Part shown: positions 11,427-24,434 of the stretch, piece by piece
Numbering within the stretch: the first letter of the stretch is position 1
How the letters are laid out: every line of letters starts with the position of its first letter
Program-made: the position numbers and the translations under genes
NCBI GenBank assembly: GCA_947034885.2
Contig: OZ019759.1
Location: 16,060,501 to 16,124,500 of the forward strand
Length of the DNA stretch: 64,000 nucleotides
Source of the DNA: Thuidium tamariscinum
Taxonomy: Eukaryota; Streptophyta; Bryopsida; Hypnales; Thuidiaceae
Direction: 5' to 3'
The notes under the pieces: generated by a model
Database searches by the model: none
What the model saw: the letters and a program-made list of their open reading frames with translations, nothing else
What the model was told of the DNA's origin: nothing

Positions 11427-14400
11427 TCACATAGATGAAGAAGACATTGACTGACAGTCGTCACTACTATCAGTGCAGGAAGGCACCTCATCTACTTCCA
11501 CGGTTGTCACATCCAAAAACTGCAAAACTCTAGGATTTAAAGTGGCAGTCTTATCCTGTATAGGGATAAAACTCTGGGATGCATAATCCATTGCTAAAGC
11601 CTCAGCATATGGGGGTAGTATATAAGGTTTATCTGGGCTTGGAAAAAAGCCAGGAAGTGAATAGAACGGTCGGTGTGTAGCCTCGGTAGACATCATGCTG
11701 TAGAAAAAACATGGAGAGTTAGAAATGATAATGCTCTGTGGCAACACTTCACAATGAAGAAGGAAAATAAATTAAGTGAAAACTTACTTACTGAATCGAG
11801 ATTTCTTCACAACCTGTGGAATAAGAACATCCACAGCGTCTGGGTCATCTGATACCAATGGCATAGTAGCCGGTGTGACCGGAACAATGTCAATCTTACG
11901 AATAAGAGGGGCAAGGAGTGCATCGAAGATTGCCTTGTCTTCTTCCAAGGCAATGATGTGCATGTCTAGAAGCCTACACGCATGGATGGCGGCACCTGCA
12001 TCATGCAAAGAGACTTTACATTTGAATACTAATAGAACGGGTAGAAGTAATTAAAAGCTTCAATGGCATTACAATATCAAAGAAAGGTTGTGGAAGTTAC
12101 CAGTTGAAGCTGTACAATCCACAACCACGTCACCCGGGAGAGATGATGCTTCAATGAACATCTGCATAAATCGAGGATCTTTCTCACGTGCCCCTCTCCA
12201 AGGAGTACCGTTGTCCATGGCCCTCGTCTCCGCCTTTGTGTAATTCTGTAGAATGTCATCGCGGGCAACGTCTACTCCAAGTGCCTTCAACTTTGAGCAT
12301 TCCTGGAATGTGAACTTCGAAGGTCCAACCTCCGGCAAATTCCTCACCCACAATGAGATTCCAAAACGCAAAGTCTGCACAATAAGGCAGGTCAATCTCC
12401 AAAAAATATTGTAGGGATTACAAGAGCATTCAAAAATATCTTTGAAAGTGGATGTGAAGACAAAACATACCGTAGAGGAACGATCCAAAGGTGAAGTAAG
12501 GTGTAAGCGGTTCATCCCCCACCATTCTTTGCGTAATTTGAAGGAATATGGGTTTGCATACCCAACGATATCGGCTTTGGCCTAAGCCCTATAAGGATGA
12601 ATAATAATAAGAGCCCCATCATCCTGCAAATGGCCATCTGAAAATTCAAAAAGAAATTGCAGCCAAGTGTCGGGTCGCTCATTCCACTTTGGGACCACAT
12701 GAGAAGGCTTTGACACATCAGGTACAGGTAAGCCTTCGGGCATGTCGGCGATGATCAGATCAACGCGTGGTTTGTCAGTACGAACACCCTTAAAGAATCG
12801 TTCTTTATCCGCCGTGTGCTGCCAAATATACAAAAGTCAGATTCAAGTCCGCAATTGAAAAATAGGTGAAAGTGCAAACAATTCAAAATGAAGTGAAAGG
12901 CCTCACCTTGCCCATGAATTTGACAATGTCATGGTACAACTGAGGGAGAGGGTCAGCAAGGACCGCCTCCAGAGATGAGTTGCAAATGAACTCGTCTATA
13001 GATATCTCGTTGTCATTTATCACGTCAATGACTGGGGGTCCATGTACTAAACCGTCTTCCGTCAATGGTAAATGCTGCTCTGCAGATGACACCGGAACCG
13101 GTTTCCTCGATGAGCTCCCTGAATTCTTCTCCTTAGGCACTTCCTTTTCCTTCTCAACTATTTTCAAGTTCCTCTTCTTAACTCTCTGAAGCGCCTTCTC
13201 CACAGCCTCCGAATTTCGACTTGCAATCTTCCTTTCTGCTTCCTCCTTCTTCTTCACAACCATGGCCCGAGTCTCCTCATCCAAGCTAGCCAACTCCTGG
13301 TCCTCCTGGACAAGAGGTTGGGAATTGATCAAGCGCTTCAACCGGTCTTCAGGAAGAGGGGTAAATTCTGGAGAGCAGTCAAGGTACCAAGCTCCAGTCT
13401 TCAAGTGTGCAGTAGTCCACCACTTCAACTGGGAAGGAGAAAACATGGAACTCTCGGTAGACACGTCCAACCATGTTGCAAGAAAGGGTGGTAGATTTTT
13501 CTTTGCAATCGCTGCCTTCGGAAGCAGCTCATATTTGAAATACCTGGAAAATGGTACAAATGTCTCAAGCCTCCATCCACGATGAAAAAGGTAAGGAAAC
13601 AAATGTAACATAGTAAATGACTATGAACGCACCAAATACAATAATACCTGAAAATGACACACTTTACAACGAGGTCCGAGTCTTTATGCTTCACAAAGGA
13701 ATCTGACTTTTTGAAGTTGTCATGCCCCCTAAAGTTCGGAAGGAATGCATAATCCCAGACTCTGCATCTCCAGTCTTCTATGTAATCCGCTAAGTCATCT
13801 GGCTCCTGGGGCGACTCCATATTCATGACAAGGTTATCTTTCTTCACAATAGTCTCGAACATCTCTGTAGCTACATCTTCAATCTACACGTTCATGAAAT
13901 ACAAGCAGTTAGTTGAATTCATTGAAAAGAAACACTGTCCATGAAGAAAGTGTGTACACAGTCAAGTGAAATGTTTCCACAGGAAGCTAAATTTTGAAAA
14001 TAGGAAAGGATTAACTCACCCCTACATACCAACAAGCCTTAACCAAGAAGGACTTCAAATCTGATTCTCCAACGGGCTTCACTGGAAATCGACGTGCCTC
14101 CCTAGTTTGAATGGACGAGTTCCACCACCGCAACCACTTTACTTTATGCTGAGGCTTCACGTTGCATGTGGCAATCATTTGTAACTTGTCCAGAGTCATC
14201 TCGGGAATAGAATTCAAACTCCAATGACGCTCAATCTGTGAATACGTAAATTAATGATTAAAATGAAAAACAAAATAGTTAGCCATTGGACGTTGAATCA
14301 ATTAATCCAGAAATGCATACCTCATCAAGCCACTCTGTTCCAAGGTTTGGATTAGCCACGGCAGTAAGCTTCCCTAACTTCTTCATAAGGACAGCAGTCT

Positions 14401-17400
14401 TCTCCTTAGTGCCATGTCGCATGGCAGCCAAGATGCCCTCTTCCGTCTGCTCTTCTTCCACAGTGTCTTCCTTGTAGAACCGCACAGCAGTATCCGCAGC
14501 AGCCGCAATCTCATACTATAGTAATAAATAGATACAAAGGTGTGAGATACATAAAAAAAGCTTACAAGAATCGTGAAGGCCCAACAGAACGTAAATGATA
14601 ATTGGGAGAACTTACACGATATATGAATGCCGTGAAAACCTCTGTCGACATGTTGTACTAAGACTTTCTTAAATTCTGAGTGCATTGAGTCATCTCTGAG
14701 GGACTGAGATGCTCAGAAAACTTGTCCAAAGACATGACTCCATATTTGCGCACCCGATATAACGTGTGAACCAAGCTGGTCTTTATGAATGAACTCTCTG
14801 TATGTCTGCAATAATCGAAATACAGATTCAGCAGACAATACGAAATCTGTAGAGAAAACAAAAAAAGACAAGTATTGTTGAGGATTTAGACAAACTTACT
14901 TATTAATGTCATGCATAACATGCATGACAGCTCCAATACGACCCTTGGTCTCCAGTATAATGGAATCCACCGAAACATGCCATTGTCGATCATTGGAATG
15001 GTGTTTCGAAATGTAGGATGTCCATGCCAGCAGTCGGTGGTTGCCATCACAGACGAAGAATTTCGAATTCTGCAGATGCTGCAACGCAGGGGTAGCAGCC
15101 AAATACGAATTGAAGATGTCGTTCTCCTCATTCCAATGTGGTCCCCAGGAAACTTTATCACCTGCAGTCACAGACTCTTCAAGGCCCTGCTCATTAGTAA
15201 CGGAGACATATAACGCAGCCCGCCCTTCAATATAACCGTGTACGTAATCTTGCTGCAGCCTGATCAAGTCACATTGTAATGCTGGTCTGATCATTGGCAT
15301 CTGCACAAGACGACATAGAGGTATTCGGAGACGAGAATCTGCATGGGGTTTCATTCTCAGTTCGGAGATGGTAGCCACGGAGTTAACTTTCTGGGACCTG
15401 CGAAGGGCATCCTCGGAGGTGAAATTCTCTCTAGGCTCCTCAACATCGCACGCATCATCTTCGATGTCATCCCTTGTCCCGATTGCAGGTTGTTCAGTCG
15501 TATGGGATTCAACCACAGACGATTGGACGCCAGCCTCTGCAATTGGACCTACTTCATGAGGCTGAACCTGCAAAATCGAGAACATGAAACACTACATCAG
15601 CATCAAATACAGGAGATCACATCGTACTGATTTAATGAACTATGTTCTCACATAGATGAACGAACAATGCAAGGGAGGAAAGTGACGACCTATAATTTGG
15701 GCATTTGAATCAAAACTGTGTCCTCCCCCTAAAACCTAAAATCAAAGCGATAAATCTTTGTTTCGCTCTCGGCGCCGAGAAGACAGACAGCGAGACTTAG
15801 AAGTGATTATACAACAACAACAACCCTGCACGCAATGAAAATTCAAGGTCACCTTACTCTATTCGTAGTCAATCTACCCGCAACCAAATGGGAAACTTCT
15901 CTCTAGGTCAATTCTTGTTGGTCATACATGCAACCAATTATAACTCACCTCGGCGCCGAGAGCAAGACTACTTTGCTGCTATCGAATAAAATATTAATGA
16001 TAATCTTAATTTCGTTATCAAATGTCCATAACCAGTCTTATCTCTCGGCCCCGAGAGGTAGCCGTATTGCAACACAATGAATCCGATGACTATCAAAAAT
16101 CCGTATTGAACGACACCTCTCGGCGCCGACAGGTAGAATATCGAACATGACCCTAAACCAGACACATCAATTACTTCTGAAATTTCTTAGCATTATTACA
16201 GTATTGCGGTCACCCCTCGGCGCCGAGAGCGGAGTGCATCCAAACAAGTGTTGATGTTAACTCTAGAATTTTATATTCTTCAAGAACTAAAGGCGTCTTG
16301 TACAAGATTCCTGAAGGAATGCGCATGGAATTGATCGGATTTAAATGGGTGGGCTTCCCCTCGGCGCCGAGAGGACTACCGGGTACTCAGTCAGGTGATG
16401 GTAAGTCTCAGTGATTCCTCGATGGATCAGGGAGCACCTGGCCAGGGTAGGAAACTGGCCTCCACCTCGGCGCCGAGAGGATCATCGGGGAGTGACACTT
16501 CTGCAATTTAACATCAAGAAATTCTTCCCTGTCCCAGCACTAGTCCTCTCATTCCCATCCGAGACTACGGTCTTCTCGGGCCGCTCCAATTTTCTGATCC
16601 TATCTCTCGGCGCCGAGAGGACTGCCCCGGACTGCTGGGTCTGATTTCAAAGGTCTGAAAATTCTGTCCGATTGACAGACAGAGGTTCCCAACTCGAAAA
16701 TCATTCTCGCCCTCGGCGCCGAGAGGACTGGGGGATTAGGGTGTTGATGATCCAGAACTCATGAAGAACCAGGAGAGAGTAGGAATGCGGCCACTCATCA
16801 AAGAGAGTAGATTGGACCCTTGGCGCCGGCAGAACCAGCTGGGACGATAAAGCTGATTCGAAAAAGGACTGGGGTTACGAAGGCAGATTGTTGCGGTACG
16901 TTGAAGCTGATTCAAACTAGGAATTTCGTGGCAGGATATTGCGATATGGCTCTGAATTCGGCTTCTTATCGGAATGGAAATCTACACCCTCGGCGCCGAG
17001 AAGAATGCTAGCGAGTGCTGGATTTGATTCCAGCCTAAATCCCAAAAAAATTCAGATCAAACAGCTCTGAGTGCACTGCCGGTTTTTGATGATGTTGATT
17101 CTCAGAATCAGACCAATCTCTCTGCATAGACACGGCCCCTCCTGAGCCCTAATTATAATCGGTTTGAAACTCAATCAATCTAACCAGTCTAGCATACCGA
17201 TCAATGTAGACAGCCGTGCTCCGTGGATAATTGTGAAAGCCGATACCGCCGTCCTTGAACCCACATTCTCAGCTAATCTCACCGAATACCCTAACCTCTT
17301 TGGACTCTCACTCTCTGAAAAGCAATGCCGCTCTCGGTGTTGGGAGGATTACCTCAGAGATGGTAAGCATTTCGTTCGGGAGCCGGCCAATTCACTTCGG

Positions 17401-17654
17401 CGGCCTACAAAATTAAGAAAGTCAGCCTCTATCTATTCCTACTGGCCTCCTACACATTTCAAAAGAACATGTGTAACCTGAGGTGAAATACGTACCCCGG
17501 AGCCCAAGTCTGCTGGAGTTGACGAAATGGCGCTGCGCTGGTCCCCTTCATCACAGCTCTCCTCACTCGCACTCGGGTCATCCTCTACTCCCGCTCCGGT
17601 GGCGGTAGCTTGTCGGGTCGCTGGTCTCCTCGCCATCTCTGCCGCACTCTGCAT
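11427..17654 (-). CDS. ParB-like domain plus N4/N6-type DNA methyltransferase, 11 exons, two in-frame TAG codons
   Basis: All junctions are GT-AG and phases match throughout. Exons: 17654-17478, 15567-14900, 14805-14616, 14515-14321, 14235-14020, 13883-13648, 13543-12907, 12818-12471, 12374-12101, 11995-11788, 11697-11427 (TGA). They total 3420 nt, 1140 codons including the stop. Near residue 232 is CDGNHRLLAW, the core motif of ParB/sulfiredoxin-like domains. Near 798 is DLIIADMPEG in the place of the catalytic DPPY motif, followed by GALIIIHPYR. Near 972 is DVVVDCTASTG, then AAIHACRLLDMHIIALEED, which is the AdoMet-binding motif I. The motif IV-before-I order is that of beta-class N4-cytosine/N6-adenine methylases, and ParB-methylase fusions are familiar in phages and bacteria. 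A Lys/Glu-rich coiled coil lies near residues 650-700. Stops TAG 14658-14660 and TAG 12582-12584 interrupt otherwise continuous, conserved-looking sequence. Intron 1 (1.9 kb) holds most of the palindromes. The target base is unknown. Confidence 0.8.
15760..17350. repeat. Palindrome array of element B: CTCTCGGCGCCGAGAG
   Basis: About twelve copies lie within intron 1 of the methyltransferase gene, near 15766, 15951, 16041, 16117, 16217, 16359, 16465, 16603, 16711, 16818 (degenerate), 16989 and 17332 (degenerate), spaced mostly 75-190 bp. Further copies lie near 11119, and near 22239, 22350 and 22458 in the transposase intron (variant centre GGAGCC). Core CTCGGCGCCGAG is a perfect palindrome. 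None was noticed outside the element. Confidence 0.9.
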
Positions 17655-19934
17655 CCACGCGCGGAGAGAACCTTAGCCCCTCCCAAAATGTAGTGCAATG
17701 TCGCTTTAGGGTATGGAGTTGATGAATGTCGAAAGACGGAAGGGCCTAAAAACATGGGCGGAAGCAACCGCGTTACACAGAAGAGAAAGCGGTGCGATTT
17801 AGGGTGAGGGTTGCGGAACAGCGGGAGGCTGGTTGACAGCAGAAGGTACAGAAGCGAATCATCACGGGAGGACGGTGTGTGAACAGGTCACGAATACCAG
17901 GTCCGACTATTAGAACGTTGCTTCGGGGGGAAGAAAAGTGAATTTATGTATTTCATTCATACATATAAACAAGGCATAATAGTATGTGGATGGTCATCCA
18001 GAGTCCATACACGTTATCTTAAAGCCTAGGCAATACAACAATCGCTAGAACAAAGCTTTTTAAAATGAAGAAAGTTTAGTACCCCTCCTTAAGCGTACAT
18101 TGCTGTTACATGGAAGATATCTACCAGATGGTTGAAAAAATGTTTTATAGGTGTCTTGATTCTCCTTAGACTAATCCCCCGTAATCAATAAATTAATACA
18201 TCATGGAGGCCGCGTGCCCTACTTGAAGGTTAAAAAAATGTATCATGTGTTTCTTAGATCTCGTTGGTGTTAACCCCACCAACCAATACATGAATAGAAT
18301 ATGGAGACCGCGGGTCCGATAAGAAGATGAAAAAAACGTATCATGTGTCTGTCAATTCTCCTTGGCCTAACACCACCCAGCAATAAATGAAGCTAATATG
18401 TCATAGTCCCTAACCAAAGGTGAAAACAGCAATAGGGCTTTTGTTCATGGATTGCTATACTGTTCTATATTTTCCTAGGGCTTCGCTTCTTATTTATTGA
18501 ATTCAAGTCGAGGATTTAATACTCACAACAAAATGGTTATTCAGAAAAAGATCTACTTACAGAAGAGTAGAACGTTCCTCCTAGGCTGCAAACTCTATGT
18601 GTTTCCTGCAGAAAACATTGCGACTTCTGAGGACTCCGTTCGTTGACCTCCTTCCCTTCTTTATCTTCAATTTCCTGCAGACCGGAAGCAAGTCCTACTG
18701 AAAAGCCACCATTGTTCGATGATATTATCAATGCTCTTCTTCGAGAGTGCAGTAACTGCTTACGCGAAGAAAAAAGAAGTTTTCCCCTCTTCTTCCTTCT
18801 CTTCTTCCTCTCCGTAAATTCAAAACTACCTTCACAAGTCTCATTTTCCGTCAGCATTAGTCTCCCGCTACATATTGCAATATGGCTCAGAAAATAGCAA
18901 AACTTAGTATCGCTTCCACTGCTACTCAGATCATACTAAAGTTTCTTTTACTAGCTCAATCTAAGACCCACTATATTCACTAGCACTACCACAATAAAGC
19001 CTTACCACTCACTACTCGCGCTCTTAAAATGATGATGTTTTACTTGATGACTTTATACTATACTAACAAATCACACAGTGGCAAGAGCCTTCCTTTTGGG
19101 TGAAGAGGCAATTCTTTTATACACAATTCAGAATTTAATTTTATATGAGTAAGTGAAGATATCACGATTTACTTTAAATTTCAATCACAAGTTCGAAGAA
19201 TTTTCTAGATGGTCTTCAGCAAATGTTCCTAGAAGGTTCATTTCTAAAAACAATTATTGAAATGGCCTAACTTTACGGTTTAGGAAGTGCAATTACTGTT
19301 TATATCTTCGAGAAGCGAATAACGGATATCTTGACAGAATCAAATTGAATCAGTAGTTCTAGGTATTGAGAGTTCAATTCAAATGGACTGCGTTATTTAT
19401 TGCCAAATGGAACATGATATCAGTCCCAAAACATATTTGTGACAGTGTTGTAACAGGCTGTGGCGAAATTGGGGGCACCTTAATATATGTGTCAGATTTA
19501 TTTAAGTTGAAATATAGATGATTAAATGGGTTGGTTTGTATTTGCATAGGTGTCCTATTACAATTTTGAATAAAAAGCTAGCGAGGCACGTACTTCATTT
19601 TGGGTATTAAATTACCCACATTTATTATGTTTTTTGAATTCTAAAGTACTTGGCCTCATTAGTTAGGTTCTTCATCAGACACTTCAAGAGCAATGTACCG
19701 AAACCTACATTTTGGCGGTCATTTCAAAAATCAACTTTTTCCAGTACTAGAAATATTGCATTCTATCGGCTATTGACGATCCCATAGTCTAGTGTCCCCT
19801 GCTTCCATTTATAACACTATCTTATGCCCTTATATACTGTACTTTTGAACCCTTGAAGTCATTTGCTTCCTATTGTTTGATGTCTGCTGTTTCATATTTC
19901 TTTAGTTCTGCAGTGAAAGCAAAATTCTTTGGCA
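17655..19934. promoter_or_regulatory. Divergent promoter region between the two genes of element B
   Basis: About 2.3 kb separates the start codons of the oppositely oriented methyltransferase and transposase genes, so both promoters must lie here. The part next to the methyltransferase start (to about 17920) is relatively GC-rich. From about 18130 to 18420 a roughly 107-bp unit containing TGTATCATGTGT-like and ATGGAGGCCGCG-like stretches is present in about three degenerate copies. No exact TATA box or start site can be assigned by eye. Confidence 0.5.
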
Positions 19935-22900
19935 ATGGCCTCCATTCGAGCAGATGGACATGAAATTCCGCTAGTACTTCCTCTTGATGAAGAAGGGTTT
20001 GCTGTCGTGTCTTCACACCTTCTTCATGTTCGATTTGGATTTGTCCAGTCTAGTATTTACGTTGAGGAGGAGGTCATGTCCGACTCTGGCCACTTGAAGG
20101 AATCTGTCCATATGTTGAAGGTAGCAATTGACGATGGTCATGTCTGGAAACTTTGTCATGGGCGCTATAGAGCTTATGGTTTGTGCTCTATCGTCATGGG
20201 TGGCTCCAATGATGTCTTACCTCGCACGTCAGATTATTCTACAGTGAATATGCCGTCTTTGCGTCAGGATATTAGTAGTTCTGTGGAAACTGATCACATT
20301 AGGCTTAATGGTACTCCTGTTCAACTTGTTCGAGTGAAGCAAGAAGTTCTAGACCCAATCATCGATATATCGAGTGAGTCTGAGGGAGAGTCTCCCAGCC
20401 AACCCAGCTTACAGGCAACACTTCATCATATACTTCCCCAGAAAGTCATGAAGCCAGCTTCCACTCCGTTTAGCACACCTTCTAGTAGTCCTACTTTTTC
20501 CACTCATTCTCGTCCTCCAACTTATCCAAATGGTACAACTAGTACCATTAGTATTGTCGATTGTCTTCGCACACTAGGAGGTATTCGTGGATCCAGGAAC
20601 GAAGTTGCTGCTTTAGACTATGATTCAATTGTACATCACAAAGTGCAGTACCTGCCCCCGGACTTTGATGGAAATGTGATATTCGAGTTGCCACATCTTC
20701 ATGCTTCATCTTCAGCAACTGTTGATAGGAACTTGCATGGTATGGATAAACGTTATGATGGTCATGCATGGTGTCGAACCATGACATCCAATATCAATAA
20801 CGAAAATGGTCTCAAGTTTAGAAAATCTTCTTGTGCAGGCCATCTAGTATGTAACAACCCCAACTGTGAGTACTTGAAACGATCATCAAAGCGCAACGAA
20901 ACTGAGTGGTGCGGTTATACTGCTATACCATTTTCTGTTGGCCTAGCCCCTCCAAAAGACTCCACTCTTCTTTGCAAGATTTGAAAAATTCCTCCTCATT
21001 GCGTTAGTGCCTGTGATGCTAGAGTGTATTATGTTTTTAGCAATGTTGCAGTTATGACCAGAGCATGCATTCATTTAGGTTGCCATATGCATCCTGTTGC
21101 TTCCGGAACATGTAGGGAGTCTTTGGACACTATCAGTGAACTTATAGCAGATGAGGTTTCCAAAACCCCTAGTGCAACTAATTCTGCCATAGCCCTTGCA
21201 GCTAGTAAGCAGTTTTTAGACAATCACCTCATACACGTCGGGGATGGACCTAAAGAGATGTTGGAGGGAAAATCACTTGAGGATGTGATGGATAGGTTCC
21301 AAATATTGAGTTCCTCTAATATCCGTAATACCATATCTTCATTTCGTAGTACTGGCAAAGGTGGGGTCATAGATAGCATCATGAATATGAAACGGAATTT
21401 GAAGTTCGAATACATCCATGACAATGTTTTCCCTGGACAAGGAAAGGAAAAAGTATACTTGTTTAAGATGTTGGTAGATGGACCTGGTAGTGGAGTGGAC
21501 TTAGTCAAACGCATGCAAGTTGGTGGAGATTTGGAGAATGCGTGGATAATGTTTGACCATGTAAAACGTGTAAGAGATTGGACGACCATGGCCTGCCATG
21601 TGTACGACACAGGATGCAGGAAAGTCATGACAATTGCTGTCTGTGACATGCAATCAGAAGATACCGAAATCCAATGTATCATGTGGAGATTACTTAATGA
21701 TGTTATGAGACGCAATGGTGTGGAGAATCCAAATTTCAAAGGCTTCATGGCAGACAGCGCACAAGCTAATTGGAATGCCGTTTGCATTGTATATGGTACG
21801 GGGAATCCGAAGGAAATGATGGAGAACCGCGAACGAACATGTCTCCTGCATTGGATTACTTCGCTGCATCGACATACACAGAAGCTCATTAAACCAGATC
21901 TGCAACACCAGCATATTCGACTATGCAAGCAATATAAAGACTCAAAGACCATGGAGGAAGCGGAGACAAGATACTTGGCCATTCGATCATGGTGGTTATC
22001 ATCAGGGGCAGCCTCAGAAGATGCTATGCGGGAACTAGAGTTGTGGCTTTGCTTTTGGCACTTCCGATATCGTCAATGGGGAGGCTTCATGGAAATGGTA
22101 ACTTCACCTATCATCTTTCTATTTCCATGATTTAATCTTATTCCGAATTCAATTATGAATAATATTTTTGTATTAAGTAAATATTAGAATAACCACTTGA
22201 AGGTCCAATTTGATCAACGTAGTGAACGAGTGAGTTCCCTCTCGGAGCCGAGAGGTCACTTCTCTGGCCACTGAGATGATGAAGAACATCAACGCTTCGC
22301 TATGGTTAGGCATTTGTACAAATCAAACTGGTTAAGTGGAAGCTTACCTCTCGGAGCCGAGAGTTAACTTCACAACCTACTATGCCGATTAGAAATTGTA
22401 GCACTCTGCCTTGTTTAAAGACGTTTTTTAATCAAACTTGGATATATGTGAAACACCTCTCGGAGAAGAGAGGTAACTTGAGGCCCTACTGAACAGATTA
22501 GAAATACAACTCATGAGTCACTATTATTTTAAGGATTATCAGAAATGGCTTTGTAGGATTCATCATATTTTTTCAATTGCAGGGACTTAGTATTGAAGAG
22601 ATGGCAGACATGCCATCATGCAACTTGTCCGAGACAATCCATAACAAATGGTTGCAGCAGTCTGGTAATCGAGGAAATGATTTATTTGCCGCAACTTGTG
22701 ATGACTGCATTCGTGCTTTCATGCAAATGACAAATTACCGAGCATTCTTGAAGGGTAAGACATCTAGGTCAGGGCCATCTAAAGAGGAGTTGAAGTTAAG
22801 AGGTGCTAGGCGTAGCGGCGACCCAAAGAAGATCGCAGAGGCATTGAATGTGCTTCCCGGAGCAGCTGATGTTACAACACGTGTTCCACACTTGGAGGGC

Positions 22901-23989
22901 GAAGAGGTGTTCGGTAGTGGGAAGCGCAAGCTTGACCTTCCAATTGGGTCGGATGGTGACTCCCATCGACCTGACAAGGTCAATTTCTCTCAGCCACGGG
23001 TCCTTACCCGATCTACCCGCGAACCAATGGAACCTTCAAATAATGCCGACACTCCCCGCGACTCTGAGCATGTACCGCATGTCACAACAGCATTGGAGAG
23101 TGATTGTGACACTTCACAATGGCATATTGCGAGATTATCACACAAGTCTAGCTGCAAATGTCACGCCCAGCAGCGTGGATCCAACATCCGCTGTGTCGCA
23201 AAAATTGCAAGGGGATGTAAGGGCACTCCGGCTCCAACGTATCGTGGTAGAAAGAAACAATGGGGTGGAAACAAGGAGGTCGTGACCGATTTTTGGTTCT
23301 GCCCAGATGATATTGACCGATGTGTTCGAGGCTCTAAACGTGCTTGGGTAATTGACTGGCCTCAAGTACCAGACGTGTGGCCTATAATGACGGGCACTAG
23401 TTTGACTCGCCAGGAAACACTTATGTTACAAGAGGGTGGTTTCCTTCTCCAGGAGCGCCCACCAATGTCACCTCGAAGATTATTTACCATGTCCAATGTT
23501 TTTGAGGCGGTCCTTCATGATGAACGGAGCCCTCTGCATACAGACACCTACCCAACAACTCGAAGGAGCAAGCCCATTAGGCGACTTGCCAATGCTCCTA
23601 GTACAGAGCATCGCAATAAGTGGGAGAGTGCTGCGAATGTGAAAGGAACGATTTTGGGAGTTACGATGTTCCCGTATCCCGGACTGGGAGCTATAATCTC
23701 CCTTCAATCTGGAACAGAGCTTGCGCACAAAGTTTATCAAATCACACTTGGAATGTATCCAGATTGCACTTGTCCTGATTTTGTTTACATGGCTGTCTCA
23801 GCGATTGGTGGACGACATCAATATGTCAATTGTAAACATCTATATTACTTATTTCGTTACTTCTGCAAAATGAACCTACTAGAAGACAAGTTCATACATT
23901 CTCCAAGCTTTAGTTTCAATGAAGTGAAGCATCTCCTCATTAAAGCTGGTATCATGGAGGTTCCAAGCAAGGGTCTTCAACATACCTAG
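19935..23989 (+). CDS. Mutator-like (MULE) transposase with C-terminal SWIM zinc finger, one in-frame TGA
   Basis: Two coding exons, 19935-22097 (ATG|GTAACT) and 22583-23989 (TTGCAG|GGACTT), joined in phase 0, give 1190 codons including the TAG stop. A Cys/His-containing N-terminal segment (HLVCNNPNCEYL, later MTRACIHLGCHMHPV) precedes an RNase H-like transposase region: CDMQSEDTE (Asp near 571) and FKGFMADSAQANWNAV (Asp near 607), followed by NRERTCLLHWITSLHRHT. The C-terminus has a SWIM finger: CTCPDF near 1116 and NCKHLYYLF near 1138 (CxC...CxH). It would cut and paste element B by its terminal repeats; the 10-bp duplication agrees with this superfamily. TGA at 20982-20984 interrupts LLCKI/KIPPHC where homologous-looking sequence continues on both sides, so the copy is probably inactive. 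The intron carries three element B palindromes. Confidence 0.82.
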
Positions 23990-24424
23990 AGCTCCAAAAA
24001 TGTTTCAGTGCCTTCATATCTTAGGCTGTAAGGCAACATCTATAGCTATAGAAGTATCATTTTGTCTTTGGACAAATACTGTATTTCGATGCTATTTTTT
24101 ATCCACGCTTATTTCCATCCTTCTAAAACTAGTGCCATCAATTGAGTTCTTTGTCTTCACAATGTTTTGTTCTAATATTAAACCCTATTAAAAATCTAAA
24201 ACTCTTATTTAATTTGTACATTTCCACGGTAATAGGTCCATGCTAATAAGGGCAAAAAATTACTAAGAATATTAAAATTTGACCATTTTTTTCTTTTCTA
24301 ATACATTTTCTGTAATATTATTGAGTTTTCTAATGATATTCCTTAGTTCTATGCTCCCCGCTCACAGAATCCCTGCTCAGTGCTCATAGGCTCACGCTCG
24401 CACGCTCACAGAATAGCACCGCTG

Positions 24425-24434
24425 TGTTGAACAT
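24425..24434 (+). repeat. 10-bp target-site duplication, right of element B
   Basis: TGTTGAACAT, identical to 10409-10418. Confidence 0.9.

Larger units (their letters stand above)
10419..24424. mobile_element. Element B: complete 14.0-kb Mutator-like transposon with ParB-methyltransferase cargo
   Basis: Terminal inverted repeats can be read directly. The left end begins CAGGGTTGCTATTCTGTGAG at 10419, and the reverse complement of the right end (ending 24424) begins CAGCGGTGCTATTCTGTGAG; about 32 of the first 35 positions agree. Exactly abutting both ends is the 10-bp direct repeat TGTTGAACAT (10409-10418 and 24425-24434). A 10-bp duplication and a SWIM-finger transposase fit the MULE superfamily (usual duplication 8-11 bp). 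Inside are two divergently transcribed genes (11427-17654 minus, 19935-23989 plus) separated by about 2.3 kb, plus about 16 copies of one palindrome. The left end also carries a subterminal tandem of roughly 10-bp GTGAGCYTGT units (about 10435-10497). Confidence 0.92.

Noticed and set aside
15760..17350. Regularly spaced palindromes as a CRISPR-like array
   Set aside because: Spacing is irregular and long, the repeats vary, the locus is an intron of a eukaryotic transposon gene, and no cas-like gene is present.
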